Part shown: positions 1-7,209 of the stretch, in pieces | How the letters are laid out: every line of letters starts with the position of its first letter | How positions within the stretch are numbered: the first letter of the stretch is position 1 | Assembly (NCBI GenBank): GCA_041940025.1 | Contig: JBGTSY010000011.1 | Coordinates: forward strand, 18,360 to 82,359 | Source of the DNA: UBA5859 sp041940025 | GTDB taxonomy: Bacteria; Pseudomonadota; Gammaproteobacteria; UBA5859 | Direction of reading: 5' to 3' | DNA length: 64,000 nt | Notes under the pieces: generated by a model | Seen by the model: the letters and a program-made list of their open reading frames with translations, nothing else | Database searches by the model: none | Told to the model about the DNA's origin: nothing | Position numbers and translations under genes: made by a program

Positions 1-318
1 ATCCACAACTCAAAGGCAGACCAGGGCGGATCCGCTTAATTTATGATCAACAACTGACCTATGAACACACTTTAGATCTACTGGATGCCTGACTCTGCTT
101 ATTTATAGGTGCCAGTTTAAGTTGTCCCGCACCCTACCGTTTTCCCGCGGTTGAAGAGATAACAAGCGAATCATTGACTACCCATCAGTTATCACCCGAA
201 CAACTCATCCATATTGCAAAAAGCACCTTTGATAAATGCTTGCCTTTATATTTATTGCAGATCCGTGGTTATGATTTTAATTTGGGTAGTGCCATGAGCG
301 CTCAAGGCAAGCACAATA
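1..318 (+). pseudogene. Remnant of a hydrogenase maturation protease (M52-like), stop-interrupted and fused into Rhs DNA
   Basis: One frame (codons from position 3) reads through most of this stretch but is broken by an in-frame TGA at 90-92. Before the stop it gives ...RIRLIYDQQLTYEHTLDLLDA, and after it LCLFIGASLSCPAPYRF followed by THQLSPEQLIHIA and YLLQIRGYDFNLG. This order (QL.pEHa.DL, hydrophobic strand ending in DA-like residues, 'sH.LSP..Ll.iA', 'YLL.IRGy.FelG.. S') resembles, from memory, the C-terminal half of [NiFe]-hydrogenase maturation endopeptidases. The residue where an Asp is expected in 'FIDAS' is Gly here. Homology stops near 312-318, where Rhs sequence (QYDAGHNLIAM) begins in another frame, so the gene is both nonsense-interrupted and truncated. 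The 5' part lies outside the window. Family assignment is tentative. Confidence 0.42.
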
Positions 319-343
319 TGATGCCGGTCACAACCTCATTGCG

Positions 344-1780
344 ATGACCTTACCCAGTGGTCGTCTGGTGGAATATGGCCGTGATGGGGTGCGACGTATC
401 AATCGAGTGCGCACCAGTGTTGATGGCGTGGTGGGCGATGTGGTAAATGGTCTGGGCTATCGGGTGGATGGGCAACTGATTCAGCGCACCTGGGGCAATG
501 GCTTGAGTGAAAGCCGCGATTATGATTTGCAAGGGCGGTTACTTAACCAAACTCTTTCTGGTACTGATTCCCGGCTCTATAGTTATGACGCCAATGGCAA
601 CATGTTGTCGCAGACGGCTACTGCTGAGAACAAAGAATACGCCTATGATCCATTAGACAGGTTAATCAGCGACGCCACAGATGGTGCTGAAATCGATTTA
701 AGCTATGACTTGAACGGCAATCGTCTCAGCCGCAATGCAGCGGATGGCACGTTACAAGAGACCAACGACTATCTCCTCAGCAGTAATCGCATCGCCCTGA
801 GTGATTTAGTGGCCGCCAATCCACCAACAACCACACCACCGAATGAACGTGTATTCCAATACAACAACCGGGGTAGGTTATATCAGCTCTACGACGAAGG
901 ACAGTTGGTAGCCACCTATGTGTACAATGCCCATGGACTGCGTACCCGTAAGATTACCGACCAGGGTATCACCCTCTATCACTACGACCAGTTTGGTCAA
1001 TTAATATCGGAAACCGAGGCCGATGGCACGCTAATCCGCGACTATGTGTGGCAGGATTTTGAGCCCATTGCGCAGATAGAGTCCAACGCGACCAGTGAAC
1101 GTATTGTTTATCTACACACAGACCACCTCAACACGCCAAGACTGGCCAGCGATGGCAGCCAGAGCGTACAATGGCGATGGCAGGGTGAGGCATTTGGTTT
1201 AACTGCCGCCAATGAAGATGTGGATGGAGACAATACCCTCACCACAATTAACTTAAGATTCCCAGGGCAGTATTATGATCAAGAGACGGGGCTGCATTAC
1301 AATTGGAACAGGTATTATGATCCGGCTTTAGGCAGGTATATTACGAGTGATCTCATTGGTTTGCTGGGCGGTCTAAATACTTACAGCTATGTGAATAATA
1401 ATCCTACGAACTGGATTGACCTGAGGGGATTGTTGTGGTGTAAGAACTGTCCAACTGAGGGCGCTCAACTAGACTCGTGGGGCGTTGGTGGAACAGTTGG
1501 TTTTACCAATGTTGAATATAACAGCGATGAACCAGGTGTTACCACTATTAATGAAACACTCTTTCCTGATATTGGTGGGGGGTTTAGTATATGTTTCGAT
1601 GATCCGGGTGCGGCAGAAGAAGGCGAACCTGGAAGTGCATGTGACGAAGATGGTGATGACCCTACTATTTCACTCCCATTTCAGCATTTCGGGGTTTCTT
1701 TCAATAAAAAGAAAACATGCATTAATATTGGTCTTGGGCTGCCAATGCCAAATATGACAATCCCTGTTAGAAAATATTAG
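344..1780 (+). CDS. 5'-truncated Rhs/YD-repeat protein with variable C-terminal tip 1
   Basis: Tandem YD repeats (YDLQGRLL, YDANGNML, YDPLDRLI, YDLNGNRL, YNNRGRLY, YDQFGQLI) run through residues 1-260. They are followed by the conserved Rhs core end (HLNTPRLA, WQGEAFG, LRFPGQYYDQETGLHYNWNR, YYDPALGRYITSD) at about residues 262-340. After the hallmark 'D.IGL.GGLNTY.Y..NNP.NWIDLRGL' the sequence becomes unique: about 115 residues, acidic and Cys-containing, with no toxin motif I recognise. Full-length Rhs proteins exceed 1000 residues, so only the C-terminal third survives. Core frame continues upstream of ATG344 to about 290 (YDAGHNLIAM) without a start, so 344 may not be a native start. The small membrane protein just downstream is the likely immunity partner. 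Delivery without the N-terminus is doubtful, so it may be a silent remnant. Confidence 0.8.
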   Translation: MTLPSGRLVEYGRDGVRRINRVRTSVDGVVGDVVNGLGYRVDGQLIQRTWGNGLSESRDYDLQGRLLNQTLSGTDSRLYSYDANGNMLSQTATAENKEYAYDPLDRLISDATDGAEIDLSYDLNGNRLSRNAADGTLQETNDYLLSSNRIALSDLVAANPPTTTPPNERVFQYNNRGRLYQLYDEGQLVATYVYNAHGLRTRKITDQGITLYHYDQFGQLISETEADGTLIRDYVWQDFEPIAQIESNATSERIVYLHTDHLNTPRLASDGSQSVQWRWQGEAFGLTAANEDVDGDNTLTTINLRFPGQYYDQETGLHYNWNRYYDPALGRYITSDLIGLLGGLNTYSYVNNNPTNWIDLRGLLWCKNCPTEGAQLDSWGVGGTVGFTNVEYNSDEPGVTTINETLFPDIGGGFSICFDDPGAAEEGEPGSACDEDGDDPTISLPFQHFGVSFNKKKTCINIGLGLPMPNMTIPVRKY

Positions 1781-1793
1781 GGCAGTAGATAAA

Positions 1794-2117
1794 ATGAGTT
1801 CAAACCAAAACAGGTTTGGGAATTATTTTGGTTTTTTAGCTGGAATAATTGCCTTTAGCTGTGTTCAGTTACCTTATCCTTATTCAGATATAGGAATGTG
1901 GTTACTTGTGGCCGCCTTTATATTACTAATTTTTATTGGGCATAAAGCTGCATTTAGAGCTCATCCGAGAGGGATATTAGCTCAGTTGACAGAACCGAGT
2001 AAGATATGGGGTGCGAAATTCAATAGCGTTGAAAAACAAATAATGTATGGAAGTATTATTGTTGTGGTATCTGTCATTGGTTCTTTTGTGTTGAAAGTTA
2101 CTTTATTCACAAAATGA
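1794..2117 (+). CDS. Small membrane protein, putative immunity to Rhs tip 1
   Basis: The product is 107 residues with three likely membrane segments (about 12-27, 34-50 and 84-102) and a basic loop. It begins 13 bp after the Rhs stop codon and is clearly more AT-rich than the Rhs core, as is usual for tip/immunity cassettes. No family recognised. The immunity role is inferred only from position: each of the three tips in this array is followed by one small unrelated gene. Confidence 0.55.
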   Translation: MSSNQNRFGNYFGFLAGIIAFSCVQLPYPYSDIGMWLLVAAFILLIFIGHKAAFRAHPRGILAQLTEPSKIWGAKFNSVEKQIMYGSIIVVVSVIGSFVLKVTLFTK

Positions 2118-2140
2118 GCACGGTAGTACGAAAGAAGGGA

Positions 2141-2546
2141 GATGGGGTCAAGTATAATGTTGACGGTTTGGGCTATGTACCTGGCCCAGGAGGTGGGGAA
2201 TTGTAAGCTGAAAGAAATCGCGCAAGGTTTTATTTTAAAGGTAAACGGTGACTTAACCACAGATATTATTGGTCAGGGGCAGCGCTTACCCTCAACACGC
2301 CAAGACTGGCCACCGATAGCAGTCAGAAGAGCGTACAATGGCGTTGGCAGGGTGAGGCATTTGGTTTAACTGCCGCCAATGAAGATGTGGATGGAGACAA
2401 TACTCTCACCGCAATTAACTTAAGATTCCCAGGGCAGTATTATGATCAAGAGACGGGGCTGCATTACAACTGGAACAGGTATTATGATCCGAGTCTCGGA
2501 CGATACGTGACAAGTGATCCGATTGGGTTGGATGGCGGTATGAATA
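2141..2546 (+). repeat. Rhs array direct repeat, copy A (spacer plus core end)
   Basis: About 406 bp nearly identical to 3129-3531. The first part (2141-2288) is not Rhs core: it is a conserved spacer shared only by the two displaced modules. From CTCAACACGCC at about 2289 it matches the core end of the main gene (1127 onward): LNTPRLA, WRWQGEAFGL, LRFPGQYYDQ, GLDGGMN. Copy A differs from copy B by a 3-nt insertion (AGTCAGAAGAG against AGCCAGAG) and a few substitutions. The repeats give homology for recombination that could swap tips onto a full-length Rhs gene. Confidence 0.85.
2142..2288 (+). pseudogene. Possible fossil of a transposase DnaA-like/HTH domain in the spacer
   Basis: One frame reads TVWAMYLAQEVGNCKLKEIAQ.F.LKVNGDLTTDIIGQGQRL. 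The pattern 'A.YL.qe.g..LkeIa..F.l......t..I....rL' resembles the C-terminal DnaA-like helix-turn-helix found after the tyrosine-transposase domain of REP-associated (RAYT/Y1) transposases. No catalytic part is present and the reading runs into out-of-frame Rhs core. It is also present in copy B (3130 on), so it was duplicated with the module. Another frame ends KYNVDGLGYVPGPGGGEL-stop. A weak, memory-based resemblance. Confidence 0.3.
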
Positions 2547-2875
2547 CTTACGCCTATGCTTATCAGAATCCGTTGAAGTGGGTAGACCCACTTGGCCTAA
2601 GAGGCGGCAGGCATTCATCTGGATCAAGGAGTAATGCTGGTCCGGCAAGTTGTAAACAAAAATGTGTAACTAGATTTATAACGACCTCATTTGCTTCTAC
2701 GGTAGGGTTTTCTGCAGCGGGTTTCGCAGGCGGGGCATTAATTACATCATCAAGTTTGGGGTTAGGTTTTGCTGCTGCCAATCATGTAGCGGGAAATGTT
2801 AATTCGGCATTAAGTTATCTTCAGCTATTCCAATGCATAGCAGAATGCGATGAGGATGATAATGTTTGCCAATGA
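2387..2875 (+). CDS. Orphan Rhs C-terminal tip 2
   Basis: Residues 1-68 are Rhs core end (LRFPGQYYDQETGLHYNWNR, GRYVTSDPIGLDGGMNTY, VDPLGLRGG). Core-frame homology extends upstream to about 2289 without an ATG, as expected for a displaced tip cassette, so ATG2387 may not be a functional start. The unique tip (about residues 69-162) has a Cys pair (SCKQKC), two hydrophobic Gly/Ala-rich segments (STVGFSAAGFAGGALITSSS, LGLGFAAANHVAG) and an acidic Cys-containing end. That composition suggests a membrane-acting effector, but I recognise no family. It overlaps the next small gene by ATGA. Confidence 0.68.
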   Translation: MDGDNTLTAINLRFPGQYYDQETGLHYNWNRYYDPSLGRYVTSDPIGLDGGMNTYAYAYQNPLKWVDPLGLRGGRHSSGSRSNAGPASCKQKCVTRFITTSFASTVGFSAAGFAGGALITSSSLGLGFAAANHVAGNVNSALSYLQLFQCIAECDEDDNVCQ

Positions 2876-3081
2876 AGAATTTTAATATCATAATATTTTT
2901 TGCGTTGATTTCCTTCATCATATTAATCAGTTTAATTAGATGGCAGGGGATGCGAGGTGGTATTGATTTAATTTATATTAAGACTACCTTTTTTGTATTC
3001 TTCGGTTTAAGTATTTATGCGTTATATCTAAAGTTTGAAGTAAAAATACAAGAAAAAATTAAAGATCTATTTATACATTGA
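2872..3081 (+). CDS. Small membrane protein, putative immunity to Rhs tip 2
   Basis: ATG2872 overlaps the tip stop codon in an ATGA arrangement typical of translational coupling; an upstream TTG at 2866 is less likely. The product is 69 residues with two hydrophobic helices (NIIIFFALISFIILISLI and TTFFVFFGLSIYALYL) and a Lys-rich C-terminus. A membrane immunity protein would suit a pore-forming tip. Strongly AT-rich compared with the Rhs core. Role inferred from position only. Confidence 0.52.
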   Translation: MKNFNIIIFFALISFIILISLIRWQGMRGGIDLIYIKTTFFVFFGLSIYALYLKFEVKIQEKIKDLFIH

Positions 3082-3128
3082 TAAAAATAAGGGGACACGA
3101 TACTTGATTCCAAAAGAAAGAAGCAAAA

Positions 3129-3531
3129 GATGGGGGCAAGTATAATGTTGACGGTTTGGGCTATTTACCTGGCCCAGGAGGTGGGGAATTGTAAGCTGAA
3201 AGAAATCGCGCAAGCTTTTAGTTTAAAGGTAAACGGTGACTTAACCACAGATATTATTGGTCAGGGGCAGCGCTTACCCTCAACACGCCAAGACTGGCCA
3301 CCGATGGCAGCCAGAGCGTACAATGGCGTTGGCAGAGTGAGGCATTTGGTTTAACTGCCGCCAATGAAGATGTGGATGGAGACAATACCCTCACCACAAT
3401 TAACTTAAGATTCCCAGGGCAGTATTATGATCAGGAGACGGGGCTGCATTACAACTGGAACAGGTATTACGACCCGGCTTTAGGTAGGTATGTGACCAGT
3501 GATCCGATTGGGTTGGATGGCGGTATGAATA
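3129..3531 (+). repeat. Rhs array direct repeat, copy B
   Basis: Near-identical to 2141-2546: the conserved spacer (3129 to about 3275), then Rhs core end from CTCAACACGCC. Immediately upstream (about 3060-3128) the sequence is unrelated to the equivalent position of copy A. The duplication boundary therefore lies at GATGGGG/GATGGGGGC, about 48 bp after the preceding immunity gene. Confidence 0.85.
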
Positions 3532-4007
3532 GCTATGCCTATGTTCTAAACGGCCCTATCAACTTGGTCGATCCCTATGGAATGTTCGGTGTTGCCGATC
3601 TTCCAACGATTCCACAACCAATTCTTGATGCCGTTACTGGTTTTGGTGATGCCTTCCTGATTCCTGAGTTAGTCAGGGATGCGTTTGACATTGATGGTGG
3701 CGTGAAAAAATGTTCGGCTGCTTATCGAAGCGGCAAGTTCAGTGGCTTCGTAACTGGAGGCGCTCCGTTCCTGCTTCGTGGTGCAGCAGCAGGTGCTACT
3801 CGCTTCGGACATACACTTAACCATAATCGTTACTTCAGAATCGGACCAGGAAGGATGCCAAGAAATTGCGGATTACCACCTGGCACTCATGTTCCAAGGG
3901 CATCCGTTGGTCCACAAAGGCCCGGTATACCCAACCCGCATTTTGACTTACGTTCGAGGATACCTTATGTGCTCCCAGTCGGTGGACCTACAAGCAGCGA
4001 TTATTGA
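3372..4007 (+). CDS. Orphan Rhs C-terminal tip 3, candidate toxin domain
   Basis: Rhs core end (LRFPGQYYDQETGLHYNWNR, GRYVTSDPIGLDGGMNSYAYV) occupies residues 1-60 and the hallmark VDPYGMFG marks the switch. The tip of about 140 residues begins with an amphipathic region (GFGDAFLIPELVRDAF, AAYRSGKFSGFVTGG) followed by LNHNRYFRIGPGRM, a Pro/Gly-rich stretch and HFDLRSRIPYV. The 'R.xRIG.GR ... H.DLR' pattern recalls predicted nuclease-like polymorphic toxin ends, but I cannot name the family. Core homology again continues upstream of the first ATG. It overlaps the next gene by 41 bp. Confidence 0.68.
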   Translation: MDGDNTLTTINLRFPGQYYDQETGLHYNWNRYYDPALGRYVTSDPIGLDGGMNSYAYVLNGPINLVDPYGMFGVADLPTIPQPILDAVTGFGDAFLIPELVRDAFDIDGGVKKCSAAYRSGKFSGFVTGGAPFLLRGAAAGATRFGHTLNHNRYFRIGPGRMPRNCGLPPGTHVPRASVGPQRPGIPNPHFDLRSRIPYVLPVGGPTSSDY

Positions 4008-4287
4008 GGCTGTCAGTGAACGACTTAAAGATTTGCTGAGTGCAGATAAAGATGATCTTGTATCGCTTCCAGATCAGGCCAGCGATGAAGTCACAATAGA
4101 TGCAGAGAAATTCACATTGTCTGTCTGGCATGACAAATCTAGCGACTCAGAGCACCGCATTGTTGTGCAGGCATATAAGCGACAATTTATGGGTATTGCC
4201 GGGAAGGTATATGCAGAAGGCTTTATCCTGAATGACAGAGATGAAAGGTTAACAATGTCATTTGATGAGTTGGTGGAATTTATATAA
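3967..4287 (+). CDS. Acidic small protein, putative immunity to Rhs tip 3
   Basis: The frame is open from further upstream, but that part is antiphase to the tip gene. The likely start is ATG3967 or the GTG at 3979. The product is about 106 residues, soluble and acidic (LKDLLSADKDDL, SDEVTIDAEKFTLSVWHD, LNDRDERLTMSFDELVEFI), with a predicted beta-rich core. Acidic soluble immunity proteins are common partners of nuclease toxins. The overlap with the tip gene supports a cassette. No family recognised. Confidence 0.55.
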   Translation: MCSQSVDLQAAIIEAVSERLKDLLSADKDDLVSLPDQASDEVTIDAEKFTLSVWHDKSSDSEHRIVVQAYKRQFMGIAGKVYAEGFILNDRDERLTMSFDELVEFI

Positions 4288-4322
4288 GCCAGCAGATTAA
4301 ATTAATCGCAAACTATTTGCTT

Positions 4323-4380
4323 AGAAGTAATCGCATCGCCCTGAGTGATTTAGTGGCCGCCAATTCACCAACAATCAATC
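4323..4380 (+). repeat. Third Rhs core fragment at the end of the array
   Basis: About 58 bp beginning AGAAGTAATCGCATCGCCCT repeats positions 779-838 of the main Rhs gene with few mismatches. It is a leftover from the middle of the core, not the tip junction. It shows that another Rhs copy was deleted or rearranged here, and marks the right edge of the array. Confidence 0.8.
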
Positions 4381-4401
4381 CAGTACCTACTCTTCAAAGA
4401 A

Positions 4402-4437
4402 AAAGGCGGACAACCACTAGAGTCATCCGCCTTTTTT
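4402..4437. terminator. Bidirectional intrinsic terminator
   Basis: The stem AAAGGCGGA (4402-4410) pairs with TCCGCCTTT (4426-4434) across a 15-nt loop. T-runs follow on the plus strand, and a T-rich tract follows on the minus strand. It lies between the convergent Rhs array and the porin gene. Confidence 0.8.
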
Positions 4438-4472
4438 AACCTTCTTCTTTTATCGAATATTGGTCGACAAAA

Positions 4473-5426
4473 TTAGAAAGTAATGAGTGCCTCAACAGCG
4501 ACTGTATCCATCTCGGCACCACTAATATCTTCTTCATCCATACGATATTCGGTGACAATGAGTAAGTTGTCGCTCACTGCAAAACTCGGAGAAAGAGTAA
4601 TGCCGCTAAATTCACCGGTTGTGGTACCCGCAGCATTTTCTGTTTCATATGCATGATAACGCAAGGTGAGACCACATCTGTCCCATGCATAGTTTGCCAT
4701 CAGTAGGTGGCCATCTGCTTCTGCGGCACCTCCAGCGTTCTCAGAACTATTCACTTCTGCTGCCAGTGTGAGGCCATTAATTGCGTAGGAAGCCCAGACA
4801 TTGAATAAATCAGTTTCTTGTTCAGAAATGAAAAATACCTTTGCTGTCACACCTTCGATTGGCATTACCGCCAGCATCAGCTCTGTTCCCAGATTGGTGG
4901 AATCCGTGTCGGTACCCACTAAATCACCTACCGAATTGATCACAGATAATGCAGCATGGAACATGTCGCTACCATAGTGTACGGACGCACCTTGTTGGTA
5001 GCCACCATAAAACAATCCTGCATAGCCGGTTCCGGAATATTGGAATAAGCCGGTTGGTTCTTCGGTTTCCCAGCCAGAATAACTTAGGAATCGTCCTGCC
5101 TTGACACTGACTCCATCTATAAGTGAATACGTGAAGAAAGCTTGTTCAATGTCAGTGACTGCAGTGCCAGTACTGTCATCTTGGTATTCCAAATCCACTT
5201 GCGCGCTAAGTTGGTCGTCAAATTGAAACAAGAAATCAAACTCAACCTGATCTAGTCCAGTACTAGTCGAAGAGCTTCCGCCGTCTGGATCCATATAGAC
5301 AGTGGACATATCGATAAAACCACTGACGCTCAGTTTTTCACTTAAATCAAAGCCATCAGCAAATGCTGTGGGGGCCATTAAAGTGATAGAGGACGTTAAA
5401 GCCGTTGCCCTTAATACGTTATTCAT
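4473..5426 (-). CDS. Outer-membrane porin-like beta-barrel protein
   Basis: A 317-residue protein with a cleavable signal peptide (MNNVLRATALTSSITLMAP..AFA). The mature part is a series of amphipathic beta strands with alternating aromatic residues (LSVSGFIDMSTVY, VEFDFLFQFDDQLSAQVDLEYQ, VSVKAGRFLSYSGWET). It ends in Phe (EALITF), the usual barrel-assembly signal. The AGRF..YSGWE segment is typical of putative porins that show trimeric-porin-like strands. Low Lys and many Asp/Glu/Thr residues suit a marine Gram-negative. A good GAGGAG ribosome site precedes the start. Substrate unknown. Monocistronic, with a terminator downstream. Confidence 0.78.
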   Translation of the reverse strand: MNNVLRATALTSSITLMAPTAFADGFDLSEKLSVSGFIDMSTVYMDPDGGSSSTSTGLDQVEFDFLFQFDDQLSAQVDLEYQDDSTGTAVTDIEQAFFTYSLIDGVSVKAGRFLSYSGWETEEPTGLFQYSGTGYAGLFYGGYQQGASVHYGSDMFHAALSVINSVGDLVGTDTDSTNLGTELMLAVMPIEGVTAKVFFISEQETDLFNVWASYAINGLTLAAEVNSSENAGGAAEADGHLLMANYAWDRCGLTLRYHAYETENAAGTTTGEFSGITLSPSFAVSDNLLIVTEYRMDEEDISGAEMDTVAVEALITF

Positions 5427-6180
5427 AGTCTTGTTATCTCCTCGTCATATAAGAACTCATTTTAAACGGCGACCCCTGGAGTTGTTTCGTCGTTTAATCC
5501 CTTGTCTTGCCCAGTTGTTACCCAGCTGAGAGCTGTAGATGCATAGACTTAAAAGCTACTAGGGTAAATTTTAGTCAGCTACATACCGTCATAACTAGCC
5601 ATGCCAGGGCTGAACTTTACCCCTTATGCATAAAAACATCAACTTTATCAAAATTACAACTAAGCCCTGCGATTATTGCATTCATTTGGTGCGCTGTCGT
5701 TGTTGTGGTATTGGATTTGATTGATTAAGGTGCGGTTTTTTTCTAGGTATGTTGAATAAAATGATTCAAGTTAATCCAGGCATATAGGCCAATTTAAAGC
5801 TTATTTTGCGCGTCAAATCACAATAAATTTTGAGAAACCTGACAAGTTTGATTGTCTGACTAGTTTAATGAGCCAGAAGCGGCTTGGTTGTGCAAACGAG
5901 TGTATCCGATCTTCACAATTCTCTCCTTATTTGCCTATCGCAATAGCAATTTCAGCTTGCCGCTCACGAAAAACGCGCACCAATATGGTTCAATGTTTCG
6001 ATCATCAAGCCTGATTGAGTCCTAATATCAATGGGGATTGTGTCGACACAGTGCGGCCTTGAGATTTGAAGTTGACTCCATTGTCACAGCGTTAACTATA
6101 AAATGGGCACAGCAACCAACTGGCAATAGGTAGTTGGTACTGATGAAGTGGTGCCACGCGATAAATGATTTTTGATTACC
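5427..6180. other. Intergenic region without a credible gene
   Basis: About 750 bp upstream of the porin. Several short open frames exist but none has a ribosome site or protein-like composition. The part nearest the porin presumably holds its promoter. Nothing else was recognised. Confidence 0.5.
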
Positions 6181-6358
6181 ATGGCTAAACTTATTGTAGA
6201 AACTATTCTGACTTGTCCTGATTGTGGTCTTACGACTGTCACAACTGTAAACGATTATTAAGGCCATAAGGCCAGCCATTGGGGACTGTTGTGTTTTCTG
6301 CTCCTACGGCACTGTAAAGTGTCCGCCCGCGCAGCAGGGTGAATGCTGTTGCGATTAA
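6181..6358 (+). pseudogene. Decayed GDCCVxC-domain cysteine-rich protein
   Basis: The 5' part from ATG6181 reads MAKLIVETILTCPDCG, the usual start of this small family, and then hits TAA at 6259. Shifted into another frame, the 3' part from about 6263 reads RPAIGDCCVFCSYGTVKCPP followed by a Cys-rich end, stopping at 6356-6358. The signature GDCCVFCSYG is unmistakable. The middle of the family (the ETMPTDACQ...C..C section, roughly 25 residues) is missing, so the gene has an internal deletion plus frame change. Such proteins often sit in metal-resistance loci; the copper cluster begins 420 bp downstream. Confidence 0.72.
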
Positions 6359-6501
6359 TATTCACCAATGATTCGAAGCAATAATGCGTCATGGCTGCGT
6401 TCACAAATACAATTTAGCAGTATCGCGCTTAGGCCTAAACAGATCACCAGAAATACCAATGCGCAAAGCAGAAGCAATCTGTTCTTTAAGGTACTCAGCA
6501 T
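6355..6501 (-). CDS. Possible 48-residue single-pass membrane peptide
   Basis: Reading the minus strand from ATG6501 gives MLSTLKNRLLLLCALVFLVICLG..., a basic start followed by a strong hydrophobic helix, with a short polar Cys-containing tail ending at TAA 6355. It is convergent with the GDCCVxC remnant. No clear ribosome site. May be chance. Confidence 0.22.
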   Translation of the reverse strand: MLSTLKNRLLLLCALVFLVICLGLSAILLNCICERSHDALLLRIIGEY

Positions 6502-6780
6502 TTACCAAAGTTCGCCAATGACTGCTCCTGGTAAACTGACCAACATTCGCTAATCGATGAATTGATTCACTCTCCTTGGATGCTCGAAGGTGCTCATTTT
6601 TACTTCAACACCTAACATAATTGCAGCAATATATTGGGACTATAGATGGGACGCTTGTGATTGCGAAGAAGCATGTTGCCTGTTAGTCACTTTTACTCCT
6701 TGCTGATAATCAAAGTGTATGGCATCAATACCTTGTAAACTAATAGGAAAGGTTTGATCGCCTGTGTTGCAAGGGGTACC

Positions 6781-7131
6781 ATGAGTGCCATGATACGACA
6801 GCCGAACATTGCAATTCTTCTGATGCTTTGCCTTCTAGTCAATACGGCGAGTACTGGCATAATGAGTGTTGACATGCTGTTAGATTCCGATCCAGCTCAG
6901 ATCCAGACACTGTTTATAGAAGATAAGCCTTGCCATGCAGAGGCGACAGAAACAGAACCCCAAACCTGCCACGAGCATGAATGTTTCCACTGCGCATCAA
7001 GTAGTGCAATCATCACGCTAGATCTACTCTTGAATTCATCTGCAAACAGGACACAAGAAAACGCCTCTCTAACTGCGCGTATCAACTGTTTTGATCCTGA
7101 TGGGCTGTACCACCCTCCTATAATTAGCTAA
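6781..7131 (+). CDS. Small exported Cys/His protein of the copper-resistance cluster
   Basis: The chosen start is ATG6781, four bases after AAGGGG; ATG6790 and an upstream TTG6754 are alternatives. The product of about 116 residues starts with a signal or anchor (NIAILLMLCLLVN). A metal-binding-looking segment follows (CHAEATETEPQTCHEHECFHC: five Cys/His groups in 21 residues), and the C-terminus is FDPDGLYHPPIIS. Short proteins of this form (CopL or DUF2946-like) are common directly upstream of copAB. It is 78 bp upstream of copA, probably in the same transcript. Role in copper sensing or binding is inferred from composition and context. Confidence 0.6.
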   Translation: MSAMIRQPNIAILLMLCLLVNTASTGIMSVDMLLDSDPAQIQTLFIEDKPCHAEATETEPQTCHEHECFHCASSSAIITLDLLLNSSANRTQENASLTARINCFDPDGLYHPPIIS

Positions 7132-7209
7132 CCCTAGGGCAAGTGTGTCCTTCGTTTGAGTGACAGTCTTTGGCTGTTTGGCATAGCCGATCTAAGGGTT
7201 TAGCAATCA

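Noticed and set aside
90..92. In-frame TGA in the hydrogenase-protease-like remnant as a selenocysteine codon
   Set aside because: No SECIS-like hairpin was evident, the family is not known to contain selenocysteine, and the gene is also truncated, so a nonsense mutation is simpler.
3778..3966. Longer version of the tip-3 immunity gene starting at 3778
   Set aside because: This part lies wholly in another phase of the tip-3 coding sequence and has no ribosome site; the unique protein begins near 3967.
5507..5728. 73-codon open frame upstream of the porin
   Set aside because: No ribosome site, no recognisable composition or domain.
6028..6279. 83-codon minus-strand open frame over the GDCCVxC remnant
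   Set aside because: Antisense to a recognised protein remnant and without protein-like features.
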